Shown here in pieces: positions 58,901 to 64,000 of a DNA stretch of 64,000 bases (its first letter is position 1; each line of letters opens with the position of its first letter). The notes beneath the pieces are model-generated. The model had not been told where the DNA came from, did no database searches, and saw nothing but the letters and a program-made list of their open reading frames with translations. Source of the stretch: Larix kaempferi (Eukaryota > Streptophyta > Pinopsida > Pinales > Pinaceae); contig BSBM01000361.1 in NCBI GenBank assembly GCA_027924585.1, forward strand, positions 66,376,001 through 66,440,000. The letters run 5' to 3'. Both the position numbers and the translations under genes were made by a program.

Positions 58901-58934
58901 GCAGTCAACACTAGTTCTGTGTTTGCCTCTGGAC
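14919..58934 (-). CDS. EDR2L: EDR2-like protein, C-terminal EDR2 (DUF1336) domain, 5' part missing
   Basis: Seven exons on the minus strand join without a frameshift: 58934-58759, 56447-56346, 55431-55384, 54553-54410, 54309-54214, 35605-35504 and 15017-14919 (with TGA). Introns are about 2311, 914, 830, 100, 18608 and 20486 bases, all GT...AG. The product has EDR2-domain landmarks in order: CWDDPGG, YLKDGSK, AVDWFKSN, PFVLVINLQ, RDARFKLIPSI, GYWMVKRAVGTKACLLG, DVDIGSS, YLLGTVR. It ends a few residues after the domain, as in the family. Arabidopsis EDR2 and its relatives carry PH, START and EDR2 domains and are lipid-binding regulators of defence and cell death (established knowledge). The wording resembles the At2g28320-type branch most, from memory. 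The first exon starts in mid-codon, so upstream exons must exist. Expression cannot be judged from sequence. Confidence 0.93.
15018..16509. other. Intron sequence, possible old LTR remnant
   Basis: No gene recognised. At about 16463-16476 the minus strand reads CATATAAATAGAGG, a good TATA-type core. Plus-strand AACCCTAA-containing leader-like sequence lies at 16200-16330. Together these could be part of a decayed minus-strand LTR, but no second copy or ends were found. Confidence 0.3.
16510..17279 (+). repeat. 5' part of an LTR of the large TGTTACC family
   Basis: Begins TGTTACCACCTGAGTTGCAC, the start shared by LTRs at 17750, 23740, 30710 and 62713, and follows the same order (GCCTTTAGCTGAGTATAAT-like, CTCCTACACCTCCAAAGCT). 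It stops where an antisense LTR begins. It is closer to the 30710 and 62713 copies than to 17750. Confidence 0.8.
17280..17749 (-). repeat. Antisense LTR fragment, first part, interrupted by a nested element
   Basis: Reads TGTTGCCGCCTAATACACA onward, the reverse complement of the 3' end of the 5' LTR at 21364 and before. It continues seamlessly at 29555 or 29560 once the inserted element and one TGGCC duplication are removed: CTTGGTT-TGGCC-CAAAGAAG restores the LTR sequence. Confidence 0.9.
17750..21364 (+). repeat. 5' LTR of the gag-only element
   Basis: 3615 bases, collinear with the 3' LTR apart from the hAT insertion and small indels. It ends AGGCGGCAACA, three bases before the primer site. 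Several open frames inside (such as 18576-18824) recur in the 3' LTR but look like chance frames. Confidence 0.9.
19063..19154 (+). promoter_or_regulatory. LTR core promoter and candidate poly(A) signal
   Basis: TATAAAT at 19063-19069 (the same in the 3' LTR at 25045-25051) is followed by a GC-balanced stretch, then GAGTTAATAATAAGG near 19145, whose AATAAT could act as poly(A) signal. The spacing fits a short R region. Transcription would run antisense to the EDR2-like gene. Confidence 0.55.
21368..21385 (+). other. Primer-binding site, tRNA-Asp type
   Basis: TGGCATCGTTGCCGGGGA follows the 5' LTR by three bases. It matches the tRNA-Asp site TGGCGCCGTTGCCGGGGA known from Tat/Athila-related elements except for GC to AT at two adjacent positions. 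Confidence 0.85.
21645..23471 (+). pseudogene. Gag-type ORF with acidic tail, five in-frame stops
   Basis: One frame runs from ATG 21645 to TAA 23469-23471 (609 codons) with no frameshift. It is broken only by TAA 22140, TAG 22254, TAG 22593, TAG 22824 and TAA 23058 (first bases). Codons from about 60 to 145 match the retrotransposon gag core (PF03732-like): YLPMFYGNGDPVIQHIMSFL, then MFAGTLEGEAYYWFIEGLP. Downstream the protein is very rich in Glu and Asp, and no CCHC zinc knuckle is seen. The final part (QSWIEAACKRTCQLRKQFDD) is basic. Gag would build the particle that packages the RNA. With five stops this copy is dead; all five are TAA or TAG, which fits C to T change at glutamine codons. 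Confidence 0.8.
26167..26291. repeat. Tandem duplication, 63-base unit, inside the hAT-type element
   Basis: Two adjacent copies start GAAGCAAATCCCAATCTTC (26167) and GAAGCAAAGCCCAATATTC (26230). Both contain CAATCATCTRCGTCCCTCAA and end with ACACAATTTATT. Confidence 0.8.
26335..26526 (+). CDS. 63-codon frame in the hAT-type element, unrecognised
   Basis: ATG 26335 to TAA 26526. It begins MSGGLSAPATFHRQLSNDQS and continues with a Ser, Pro and Tyr-rich stretch, then charged residues. Balanced composition, unlike the AT-rich surroundings, suggests former coding sequence, perhaps an N-terminal exon picked up by the element. I do not recognise a family. It could also be a chance frame. Confidence 0.3.
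   Translation: MSGGLSAPATFHRQLSNDQSPYVSPDSRHGYSNGPHEAINLKVKLLKDGIELRKVASAFNIKI
26851..26883 (+). promoter_or_regulatory. Promoter-like G-box and TATA box inside the hAT-type element
   Basis: CACGTG at 26851-26856 is a G-box core. TATAAAT at 26877-26883 follows 20 bases later. About 140 bases on comes the ATG at 27023 in the context CAGCCATGAA. This order is normal for a plant pol II gene, and a G-box close to TATA is common in light-responsive genes (established knowledge). Confidence 0.55.
27023..27394 (+). pseudogene. Captured first exon encoding an organelle-targeting-like N terminus
   Basis: ATG 27023 opens 124 codons that end exactly at CTCCAG before GTACCT, a good splice donor in phase 0. 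The protein starts MNYQAMLRPSFPLPSISATP. Its first 40 residues are rich in Ser, Thr, Pro and Arg and lack acidic residues, as in chloroplast transit peptides. After it come basic residues and a Trp-containing segment (LIKIWPNWINRWRSP). No family is recognised. A promoter-like region lies upstream and no further exon is apparent before the element ends at 27713, so this looks like a captured 5' gene end. Whether it is still transcribed is unknown. Confidence 0.55.
29560..30709 (-). repeat. Antisense LTR fragment, second part
   Basis: Continues the antisense LTR left at 17749. It is the reverse complement of LTR positions running back from about 20880 to about 19860, including the CCCCCTGGGGGGAT palindrome near 30115-30130 and the CTAGAAAGCTTGCC block near 30660. 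It ends abruptly at a fresh sense LTR start. Confidence 0.88.
30710..31950 (+). repeat. 5' part of another LTR of the TGTTACC family
   Basis: Begins TGTTACCAACTGAGTTGCAC and follows the family order through the TATTTAAG core near 31668 to GAGTAATAAAAGAAGGC near 31765 and GATAGATCTGTCTTTGAAG. It then ends without the 3' half. It resembles the copy at 62713 more than the full element's LTRs, so at least two subfamilies are present. Confidence 0.8.
31960..32289. other. Intron sequence, possible minus-strand LTR remnant
   Basis: The minus strand has a TATTTAAGGAAGAG core near 32146-32163 like that seen near 16470. Nothing else is recognisable. Confidence 0.25.
32290..33640 (-). repeat. Inverted repeat arm A, flanking the 35.5 kb exon
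   Basis: Reverse complement of about 41130-42430. Matching landmarks: CCCCATGGCACAATAA near 32402 with TTATTGTGCCATGGGG near 42320; CAAAACCTTTCCTCAATTGCCC with GGGCAATTGAGGCAAGGTTTTG; GTCTCACAAATGGG near 33565 with CCCATTTGTGAGGC near 41200. Diverged and non-coding. The family is unknown; it may be an LTR or other retroelement piece. Confidence 0.75.
33641..35503. other. Intron sequence, no gene recognised
   Basis: Nothing recognised. A plus-strand 93-codon frame at 34047-34328 has balanced composition but no known motif. Confidence 0.45.
35504..35605 (-). CDS. EDR2-like penultimate exon, isolated between two giant introns
   Basis: A 102-base exon of 34 codons. Acceptor TGTCCAG is followed by ATTGATGTTG, and GAG is followed by donor GTTTG. 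It reads IDVDIGSSSVASSIIGLVLG and continues as a hydrophobic stretch, matching the highly conserved DVDIGSS..A..I.GLVLGY part of the domain. The nearest exons are 18.6 kb and 20.5 kb away. Confidence 0.93.
35606..37140. other. Intron sequence, no gene recognised
   Basis: AT-rich intron upstream of the 35.5 kb exon on the gene strand. No repeats or open frames of note. Confidence 0.45.
37752..37828. repeat. Short tandem repeat, about 33-base unit
   Basis: GCTCTGTTCGCACTTGACTR plus AGTTGTTGAA occurs twice, with a third partial copy. Confidence 0.8.
37948..38030. repeat. Short tandem repeat, about 41-base unit
   Basis: CTCAGAAACC followed by an ATCGCTGGGC block occurs twice, with a third partial start (CTCAGAAATTG). 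Confidence 0.7.
38061..41129. other. Intron sequence, no gene recognised
   Basis: AT-rich at 38061-38270 and 39180-39290. The rest has mixed composition without recognised domains; frames at 38992-39246, 39998-40279 and 40744-40983 show none. 39290-39410 is the GC-richer patch that may pair with the island at 37.3 kb. Confidence 0.4.
41130..42430 (+). repeat. Inverted repeat arm B, flanking the 35.5 kb exon
   Basis: Counterpart of 32290-33640 in opposite orientation, about 7.5 kb away. Frames here (41723-42049 and two near 42132-42361) look accidental, as they are not kept in the other arm. Confidence 0.75.
42431..43046. other. Intron sequence, no gene recognised
   Basis: Nothing recognised. 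It lies where the 3' LTR of the neighbouring copia element would be expected, but no LTR sequence is present. Confidence 0.4.
43047..43366. repeat. Five-unit tandem array at the 3' end of the copia element
   Basis: Five units of about 61-65 bases share GGATCACTTTAGGACTAATG, GATGATACARTCCCAA and CACATCACGGAGACAAAAG. On the minus strand the unit next to the copia coding end reads as the tail of the polyprotein (GLYHPWTLVLK), so the array may have grown from the element's own 3' end. Confidence 0.85.
43380..44700 (-). pseudogene. Copia reverse transcriptase (3' part) and RNase H
   Basis: Segments 44494-44213 and 44173-43523 read KKAMYGLKEAPRAWYRRIDS, then LLLYVHDFFLRGND (the YVDD-type catalytic motif, here altered to YVHD). 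After these come GSLMYLTNTRPNICFAVNTL and the RNase H part with ALSTTEAEYI and LCDNQSCIKM, ending near DEHFADVLTKPLS. Stops at 44600-44602, 44534-44536, 44213-44215 and 43523-43525 are all TAG. They fall where family members have glutamine, for example after SLH and before MDVKTAFLNG. The changed catalytic Asp and the stops make it inactive. Confidence 0.9.
44705..45553 (-). pseudogene. Copia integrase C-terminal part and start of reverse transcriptase
   Basis: A 282-codon open stretch. It begins in the integrase core (LPKHLWAEATKTTVYVHNRL), passes the KIFGCPVYVHIPKEKRTKLD block and a charged linker, and enters reverse transcriptase (WVEAMTEEYQSI, then WIYKIKHAADGSIEKYKARF). It ends at TAG 44705-44707 where VARGFSQ is normal. 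The preceding integrase core is frameshifted near 45650. Confidence 0.9.
45648..46643 (-). pseudogene. Copia protease and integrase N-terminal part
   Basis: A 331-codon open stretch opening with a Lys and Glu-rich segment. The protease motif DTWLIDSGASKHMTG follows, then the pre-integrase LWHRRLAHINYKAL with the zinc motif GICKGCAKGK. Next are the first catalytic Asp of integrase (ELIHSDVCVPMPSTSLSGYE) and VTFIDYYSRKTWIYFLK. The frame is lost near 45650, before the second catalytic residues. Upstream it is separated from gag by TAA near 46644-46646 and TGA near 46743. Confidence 0.9.
46878..47399 (-). pseudogene. Copia gag, UBN2 type
   Basis: 173 codons reading LEGIENFRAWKYRTGLILEE, then KTPKEMYDALTIMYEGKNIN and MNLRTQLKNTKMCQGESIQD, ending AVNGLTRPWDSFI at TAG 46878-46880 (glutamine expected). 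This is the gag capsid domain of plant copia elements. The zinc knuckle expected further on was not recognised. Confidence 0.9.
47766..47777 (-). other. Copia primer-binding site, initiator tRNA-Met
   Basis: On the minus strand TGGTATCAGAGC follows the LTR end AACA directly, a perfect match to the usual plant copia primer site. Confidence 0.93.
47778..48323 (-). repeat. Copia 5' LTR
   Basis: 546 bases, TGTTGAAATATTG at the start and CTTAACA at the end on the minus strand. A TATA-like core (AGTATAAATAGGAG, minus strand) lies near 48060-48075. It contains a GA/CT-rich block near 48000-48020 (TCTCTCTCTCTC on plus). Confidence 0.88.
48324..49497 (+). pseudogene. hAT transposase pseudogene, central and C-terminal part
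   Basis: The plus strand reads the DUF659-like core (DNAPVCKVAGLIVESKGNHS, then FWTPSIVHNINLILEEI), then RYASNSKLHRLVEVKNALM and a 150-codon open piece at 48904-49356. It finishes with the hAT dimerisation region: NPIKWWTCHGKTVYIYKALP followed, after a frameshift, by SSSATERNWRTYGFIHS. In-frame stops occur near 48553, 48763 and 48857. The N-terminal part and zinc finger are absent: the copia LTR begins exactly where the match starts. hAT transposases cut and paste elements with eight-base target duplications, as at the element at 25574. This copy is inactive. Confidence 0.88.
49498..50133. other. Intron sequence with AT microsatellite
   Basis: No gene. A microsatellite of AT repeats passing into AGATAT repeats lies at about 49920-49970. 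The upstream part may be the 3' non-coding part of the hAT element. Confidence 0.6.
50142..51712. mobile_element. TIR DNA element with GTACC subterminal repeats
   Basis: 1571 bases bounded by inverted ends CTAAGTTGCCAAGGTAC (left) and the complement of CTAAGTTGCTAGGGTAC (right). A perfect eight-base target duplication CAAGAAGG flanks it (50134-50141, 51713-51720). Inside both ends are clusters of GTACC/GGTAC motifs (about 50152-50270 and 51603-51705), like subterminal transposase sites. The interior is AT-rich without transposase. Eight-base duplications suggest a hAT-like partner, but the end sequence differs from the CAGGG type at 25574. Confidence 0.82.
51721..53253. other. Intron sequence, no gene recognised
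   Basis: No recognisable domain. A TTATTTATAAG core near 52555 and a leader-like stretch upstream could be an old LTR, not supported further. Confidence 0.35.
53254..53495. repeat. Tandem duplication, 121-base unit, nearly identical
   Basis: Two adjacent units run from ATCTGGTAA through ACTACAGAGAATATGGGGTG and CACAATTGAAGAACTCATCA to AGAATTCCAACAG. Only a handful of differences are seen by eye, so the event is recent. Confidence 0.88.
53496..54213. other. Intron sequence, no gene recognised
   Basis: Start of the 18.6 kb intron on the gene strand. Nothing recognised. Confidence 0.45.
54214..54309 (-). CDS. EDR2-like exon with the GYWMVKRAVG motif
   Basis: A 96-base exon of 32 codons. Acceptor TTGCAG is followed by GGATACTGG, and GAG by donor GTAATC. 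It contains GYWMVKRAVGTKACLLGKAV and LRQDNFLE, the most conserved block of the EDR2 domain. Only a 100-base intron separates it from the preceding exon. Confidence 0.94.
54410..54553 (-). CDS. EDR2-like exon with the RDARFKLIPSI motif
   Basis: A 144-base exon of 48 codons. Acceptor CTTCACAG is followed by GTACCATCC, and GAG by donor GTATGA. It reads VPSKPNHSMVFYF, then SLLDKF, then FRDARFKLIPSIKE. Confidence 0.94.
55384..55431 (-). CDS. EDR2-like micro-exon, 16 codons
   Basis: Acceptor ATTTGCAG, then 48 bases reading TEVGKSLPFVLVINLQ, then donor GTATG. It fills exactly the gap between neighbouring exons in the family pattern (SLPFVLVINLQVP). Confidence 0.93.
56346..56447 (-). CDS. EDR2-like exon with the VDWFKS motif
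   Basis: A 102-base exon of 34 codons. Acceptor CTGTAG is followed by GTCCCAG, and CAG by donor GTATGC. It reads VPGGDPLLKLLAVDWFKSN and ends HPLCVVQ, as in EDR2 family members. Confidence 0.94.
56448..58340. other. Intron sequence, possible LTR remnant near 57.6 kb
   Basis: No gene. CCCTGGAAACCCCAAACAGG followed by GAAAACCAGCAATCC near 57627-57660 resembles the CCTGGGAAACCC...AACCCAGCAAAAAT block of the copia LTR at 47895-47930. A decayed copia LTR is therefore possible at about 57.5-58.2 kb. CATGCA motifs cluster at 57770-57795 and 58240-58285. Confidence 0.3.
58341..58604 (+). mobile_element. Probable tRNA-derived SINE
   Basis: CTAGCAGCAACTTGGATGG resembles a pol III A box, and GGTTCAAATTC at about 58384-58394 is a good B box about 35 bases later. 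The body continues to an A-rich end (TTTTAAAAAAAACATAA) near 58590-58604. Box order and size fit a plant SINE such as the Au family (family knowledge). No clear target duplication was found. It lies in an EDR2-like intron, antisense to the gene. Confidence 0.6.
58759..58934 (-). CDS. EDR2-like exon opening the DUF1336 domain
   Basis: 176 bases ending TCTAAG before donor GTAATC. It reads LVLTAPAIDIDTNQFKGSL, then CWDDPGGTGFMVRSKTYLKD. The acceptor is taken as GATACAG before GTCCAG, which leaves two bases of a split codon at the start, so an earlier exon must supply the first base. The acceptor is the least certain border of the seven: the pyrimidine tract is weak. Confidence 0.85.
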
Positions 58935-60214
58935 CTGTATCATTCAAAGATGGCATGACTCATCAAGCCTCAAGTTAAATGGTTGTGAATTATGTACAGT
59001 GGAAAGCAAGAAACTAATAAAACACCTTAAAAATCAAAGATCGCCTATTAAAAATTTCTTCATTCTGAAAACACTCCTTGAAATTGTTTTTAGATATAAA
59101 AGAAAAGTTCCATATTTCCAAACAAGAGTTTGTAGACAACAGTTCTAAATAAACCCTAGCCTCCAATTCTATCGTCCACACTTTGAGTTTGCTAATTTAC
59201 TTCAGTACTTGCAGAGTGGCTGTCTTCATCTTCCATTGTTTTGATGGGAAGGTTGGGTTAGGGAAACTTTTAACTTGGCTGTGATACCACTATTAAAAAT
59301 CAATCTCCCTTCTCCTTGCAAGTTGCAACTACAACTTCAAATATATACAGAAGACAAACAATTCGCATACAATGGAACCTACACAAACTCATGAGTAATT
59401 GATGATATATCCAGTGCTCTCCCAAGTTTCAGGGACATAGAGATGTAGGGGTGTATGGAATCTGGATGCATGAAGGGGACGTGGAGAGAACTCCCAAATT
59501 TCAGACAACATCACACACGATGTTGAGGACCACATAAAAATATTTTAAAAATCAAACCATAAAAATATTATATTTTTAATGCATATTTAATTATAAATTT
59601 ATACTATTAAAGAACATCTTCCAACAGTGCATAGGCCCCATCTCTATCATATATGCAGAGCCTGGAGTTTCCTCCTCTGTTACAGTGTTATCTTCATTCC
59701 ATAGTTGTTGGGAGCAAGAGCAAAGCAACAATGCAAAGCGGGAAGTGGGAGCATGAAGCACCAGTTTCCAAAAGAATCCGAGAGCAACACATTTCAAGAG
59801 AATTTTTTATATAATATATATATTCAGAAAAAAAATGCAGAATAGTGAAATAGATGGAGGAAATATGAAAACATAGACCTTTGTATCAGATTAATGATAA
59901 TCATTACAGCATCAACTATTTAGTACACAAATAACATCAAAGATCTAGCAGTTATAGAATTTTCATCAAATGATCAACCATAACATCAACATTCAAGTTT
60001 CATGTTTCAAGAGATAACATTTGCCATCGACAAATTGTAAGAGATAGCATCAACCATGAAATGAAACAAGGCATCATGACCAAAGAGATGTAATATGCAA
60101 TCAACAGTACAAACCTCAAATCTCATATTATGTTTACAAAGTAGGCCGTAAGAAAGAAAAATAGTTCTACCTTCTCGAATCTAGATTCTAAACTGAAAAA
60201 AGACAAATAAACTT
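58935..60214. other. No gene recognised; expected 5' intron of the EDR2-like gene
   Basis: AT-rich. No PH or START domain motif was found on the minus strand here. A short Glu/Asp/Ser-rich minus-strand string (MEDEDSHSASTE) near 59196-59240 could be linker exon sequence but lacks convincing splice borders. Confidence 0.4.
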
Positions 60215-60239
60215 TTTATATTGTAAAAATACTTTTTAT

Positions 60240-60540
60240 ATTCACATAAATATATTTACATCGAAAAAGAAACACATAAAGCAAAAGCGTACTTCCATCA
60301 TCTTCCTCAAAGCAACAAGAACATGAATAAAGTCTGAATAAGCACCAAGGTCTAACAATAAAGTGTCTTTGATCAACAAAATAAAAACTTTTGCCAACAT
60401 CTTGATATGACAAAAGGAAAACAAAGAGCTAACCGTGTTCTCGAAGACTTTTTTGCACCTAAGCTTCCAAAGAACAAACATAGCTAAAATCCTCAAGTAT
60501 TGCGAAATGCCACTAAGCTAATTATAATATCTACTAAGTC
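60240..60540 (-). pseudogene. Possible non-LTR retroelement fragment
   Basis: The minus strand reads LRILAMFVLWKLRCKKVFEN followed by a helix-rich stretch ending AYSDFIHVLVALRKMME. A diverged relative lies near 62190-62420 (LWKIKCKFVFE, then AYSDFISALSASRK). The LWK.RCK.VFE theme resembles the region after reverse transcriptase in plant LINE-type proteins (W..WK.RN..VF), but no catalytic motif is present. Confidence 0.35.
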
Positions 60541-61194
60541 TTTCTAAGCCTCATGCCACAAGCAATTTCTAATTTCTTCTCCCAAGGTATAGTAGTAACA
60601 AGAATCATTCTGGGAGCCTGGGGAATCGTTTCGAGAACACTAGAACTGTTTCGAGAGCGCTCTTCCCTCCAAAGCTAGTTTTGAGAGCGAGAGCAAGGGG
60701 GGTGCTCAAGAGGTTTCACTGCCAAATTTGTACGTAAGTGGAAAAGATCTCGAAGGAGAAAGCTTGTGATCATCTTGCTGCACAATAATAAATTATTGTC
60801 TCAGCTTCTAAAAGGAGAAGCTTCTTGCTTTCCAAATACTCCAAACTGATATAATCATGCAATGTGTTTTCAACCACTTTTGCTGAGTTCCATACCTCCT
60901 GGCCACCATATGCAGCATTAATAGTGTCTCGTACAAGTTGGCGGAGAAAATAATCTAATCACATCATCACCACAACACACTGATATAAATTATTACTTTT
61001 TATCATATGCACTTTAGATTACCTTGACTCTTTAAATGTAAAGTAATCACATTTCTTGTTGTTGCTCCAATCCCACTGATGCAAAGATGTAATATAAAAT
61101 TGATTGTATTCATGGCACATGCACAAAATGTCAAAATCTTTAAAGGTAACACCAGATTTGCCTACACAAATTTGAGTGTTATGTTCCAACATAT
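60541..61194. other. No gene recognised
   Basis: Mixed sequence. 60610-60720 is purine-rich with repeated GTTTCGAGA and GAGAGCG motifs. Nothing coding is recognised. Confidence 0.4.
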
Positions 61195-61330
61195 GTTCAT
61201 GAATGTTATACAGGGCAAGCTCAACATTACAGAGTACACCATTCAGCATCAACAGTTCATGAGTATTATACGAGGTGGACTGAACATTACAGAGCTCACT
61301 ATTCGGCATTGATGGTTCATGAGTACCTTG
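61195..61330. repeat. Tandem repeat, 60-base unit, two copies and a partial third
   Basis: Units start GTTCATGA at 61195, 61255 and 61315, and share CATTACAGAG and a CATCA or CATTG end. The array opens frames on both strands by chance. Confidence 0.8.
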
Positions 61331-62190
61331 GCCATATGGATACCTTGTTGCATAGCTTTATTCCTGTGTAACCTTGTTCCAGAGTTGCAATGAACGAGTT
61401 TTGTGGATTATTCAAAGATCCATATGCCATGAGGACAGCACATGTGATATTTTTAGCAGCTTTCTAGTTCAGGCTTCCAAATATCTATTTTTAACAATTT
61501 TCCCCAATGCATTAGATTTACATGCATACTTCGGAGGATGCATGGGGGGTTATGATAGTTAGATGGGCACTTTCAGAGTCTTGATTATTCTATTTTTAAT
61601 TCTTTAGCAGCCTCTATTTTTATAGAGTTAACCTTTTTCAGTAGCATATGATAGTCGATTTAGATAACCATGGGCGAGATGAGCAAGTGGTTCAAATTTG
61701 AGGCAAATCAAGGTTCTATTTTTAGAAGATTTCTATTTTTAGAAAATCTATTTTTAGAAATTTGGTCCAAATAGCAGGGTGATTATATTTCTGTAAACCC
61801 AGTATGGAGATCTGTTCAAGGTTCAAATTACAGTTGATTCTGAGACCATGAAAATTTGGCTCTCTTTTGGCATTCATTTTTTAGCAAGATAAATATATTT
61901 GGGAACCCAATACGGAATCCATTCTGGCAGCTGCTTCATTTCAAAGTCTATTCTTGGAGTGATTGAGACTACACTCACTTCTACAGTTACTACAAGATGG
62001 AGCACATGACTTGAGCGATTTCTCCTCTTTTATATTTCGTTGTGGACTGCTATCTATAGTCAAGGAGAGAGGAGCACCCTCCTTTTTCTGCTTAAATACA
62101 TCATGTATTAACAAATAGAAAACCAAAAAGTGCATAGATATATACAATGAACTTTATATCCTCTTCCGTGAGGCACTCAGTGCTGAAATA
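61331..62190. other. No gene recognised
   Basis: Contains T-rich repeated CTATTTTTAGAA motifs at about 61710-61760. No domain recognised. Confidence 0.4.
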
Positions 62191-62420
62191 AAGTCAGAAT
62201 AAGCTACAGAATCTAAAGCTTGAGCATCTTCGTTCAACAAAGTACCCTTGGCCAACAACTGATGACGTACCTCATCATGCCACATTGCACAAGAAGCAGA
62301 CAAAAACTAACATCATGCTCAAAAACAAACTTACACTTGATCTTCCAAAGGGAAAACAAAACAAAAACTCTCAAACAATGCCAAATCCTAGTGAAGGAGA
62401 AGCAAGCTAGAGTGCTGCAG
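62190..62420 (-). pseudogene. Possible non-LTR retroelement fragment, second copy
   Basis: The minus strand reads CLRVFVLFSLWKIKCKFVFE, then a segment similar in layout to the fragment near 60.3 kb, with stops. Too short and decayed for a firm family. Confidence 0.3.
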
Positions 62421-62712
62421 ACACCAAACAGAACAACATGCTAGTGAATCTTGCCTAGAAGGAGAACAGTCAACAGAGTAATGTTCCTGAATGGAGCACT
62501 CACCTTTTGAGCTTGACTTTGTTGACTTTTGAGAGATGCACACTATTTATACCAAGAGGTCGAGCACATGGCTTGAGATGACATTTTCTGTGGTCTCTCC
62601 TCCTTTACGCAAGCTATTATTGACCTAGAAGTGGAGCACATGAGTGGTGGAGGATATTTTTGAGTTGGAGGAGCCTTTCTTGGAGGAGTATCCTTATTTT
62701 ACACTTGCTATT

Positions 62713-64000
62713 TGTTACCACCTGAGTTGCTCTCAGTTGGACTTCCAGAGAACCGCCAAAGTTTGCACAAATACTTCTGTATTTCAGTGTTCAGAAGTTC
62801 AAATCAATCATTTTCAAGGCCCCTTTTTTAATTTTTTAATGCATGTCCATGCCCCATGGGGTTTGTAATAAAGTGTGCTAGCATGGTGGTCTTATAAGTA
62901 ACTTGGATTCCTAAGACTTGGAAACCAATGAGGGTATTCCAAGGAGTTTTTTTCCTTGTCAATTATGCTTTGCCTTTAGCCGAGTATAATTAACAAGTTT
63001 TTCTCCTACACCTCCAAAGCTAGAATACTCAAGTTGGTGGTTAGGCCTTGGAGGGTTATTAAAGTTCATGTGTCAACATATATAAACATGCTAGACACTT
63101 AAATAAAATCATATTGTCATGTACTAGGTCCCTAATGTTTTTTTTTTAAGTTTTGAAAATTTTAATTTTTCCCGTAAATTAAGCCATTTTTTAATGGTTT
63201 AATTGGAAAAATTCAAAATGCAATAATTAAGTGGTTTGTGGGAAAAATATGACAATGGAGTGCTCGTTTTCTAATCCAGAGCACCCATTTAACCCATAAA
63301 CCCACTTATCCTAAGTTCCAAGCAATTATTTACCTCAAAAAATGATATTTGCTCAAAAAACCCAAAAAAGACAAAATAAATGTCAAATTAACACATAATA
63401 AAGGAAAAGACAAATTCCTAACTTAGTGGAAAGTATCTCGAGTTGATCGGGAGTTCAACTAAAGTGATTGAATAGTCAAGTACAAGTCATTTGAGCTCCC
63501 ATCCGATTGATTCCAATCACTTCTAGGAAGATCCAGTTAACAGATGATGAGGGATTGCGCCCTCCCTTATGCATGGGTGACTTGCTACATGGAAAAATCT
63601 TATTTGTTGGTGATAATTACAAAGAGGGGGGCGCCTACCTCTCTTGAGGTGGCGCGTTCCCCTTGATTTGGCTACCAATTGATTCCTAAATCAATGCAAC
63701 CAACTCAGAGCTCAACTCCCTCTTAAGTGGGTGTGCCCTCCTTGATTAATGCGCCCTCTTGTGCATGATTTTTGCGACAAAGTGAGAGCTCTTCTCCATT
63801 GTTCAACATCGGAAAGCGAAACCTCTGCTAGCAGAGTATTGTGATATTTTTCATTGAGTTAATAAAAGGATTTGGAGGCTTACCCTGTTGTTGTCCTTGG
63901 TTGGATGTGGTGTGCTTTGATAACGTGAGGCAATCTGTATCTCTTCTATTTCATGCTTGCAATTGTTGGGATCATATGTCTTTTGAAGGGAAGCTAACTT
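62713..64000 (+). repeat. LTR of the TGTTACC family, cut by the window end
   Basis: Begins TGTTACCACCTGAGTTGCTC and follows the same order as the copy at 30710 to the window edge, including GAGTTAATAAAAGGATTTGG near 63855. Whether a full element follows cannot be seen. The sense strand is again plus, opposite to the EDR2-like gene. Confidence 0.85.

Noticed and set aside
59196-59240. MEDEDSHSASTE-type string on the minus strand as an upstream EDR2-like exon
   Set aside because: The acidic linker would fit, but the obvious donor gives the wrong phase for the 58934 exon, the alternative donor is weak and the acceptor is unclear.
59591-59797. 68-codon minus-strand frame as an EDR2-like exon
   Set aside because: No PH, START or linker motif that I know, and no convincing splice pair.

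Overview
The window looks like nuclear DNA of a seed plant, most likely a conifer or other gymnosperm. It is AT-rich and mostly old, nested and decayed transposable elements. One recognisable host gene is spread over more than 44 kb by introns of about 18.6 and 20.5 kb. The plant assignment rests on retrotransposon families (Ty1/copia, a gag-only Ty3-like element with a tRNA-Asp type primer site, hAT) and on a plant-specific EDR2/DUF1336 gene. The gymnosperm assignment is inference from the intron sizes. No species can be named.

Host gene: on the minus strand, seven exons between 58934 and 14919 join in frame into about 284 codons, the C-terminal EDR2 (DUF1336) domain of an EDR2-like protein. 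Every junction has GT/AG borders and a consistent phase. The 5' exons (PH and START domains expected) were not found and are probably beyond 64 kb. The last two introns hold most of the mobile DNA.

Layout: 1-660 is a long foldback repeat plus a partial third arm. 3060-4060 is a decayed LRR piece of a resistance-gene type sequence (minus). 4330-8200 is AT-rich with short tandem repeats and a 0.4-0.5 kb direct repeat. 9107-12201 is a complete pol-less LTR element with a pyrimidine-rich tract and a broken coiled-coil ORF; it sits in a stretch of unusual composition (8230-13840). 13840-14918 is the 3' flank of the EDR2-like gene. 15018-35503 is intron: LTR pieces, then a full 11.8 kb gag-only LTR element (17750-29554) inserted into an antisense LTR of its own family. 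Its 3' LTR carries a 2.14 kb hAT-type element, which itself carries what looks like a captured promoter and first exon of an organelle-targeted protein. 35606-54213 is the other giant intron: a GC-rich island with tandem repeats, one arm of a 1.3 kb inverted repeat (the other arm lies across the exon at 35.5 kb), a Ty1/copia element (minus) with one LTR, a hAT transposase pseudogene (plus), and a 1.57 kb TIR element full of GTACC repeats. 54214-58934 holds the clustered exons and a likely SINE. 59-62.7 kb has weak non-LTR fragments and a tandem repeat. 62713-64000 is another LTR of the large family, cut by the window edge.

No tRNA, rRNA or CRISPR array was seen. No intact mobile-element protein was seen: all have in-frame stops or frameshifts. 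Many of the stops are TAG where a glutamine codon is expected, the pattern that deamination of methylated CAG would leave. Element ages, repeat identities and family names are estimates by eye.
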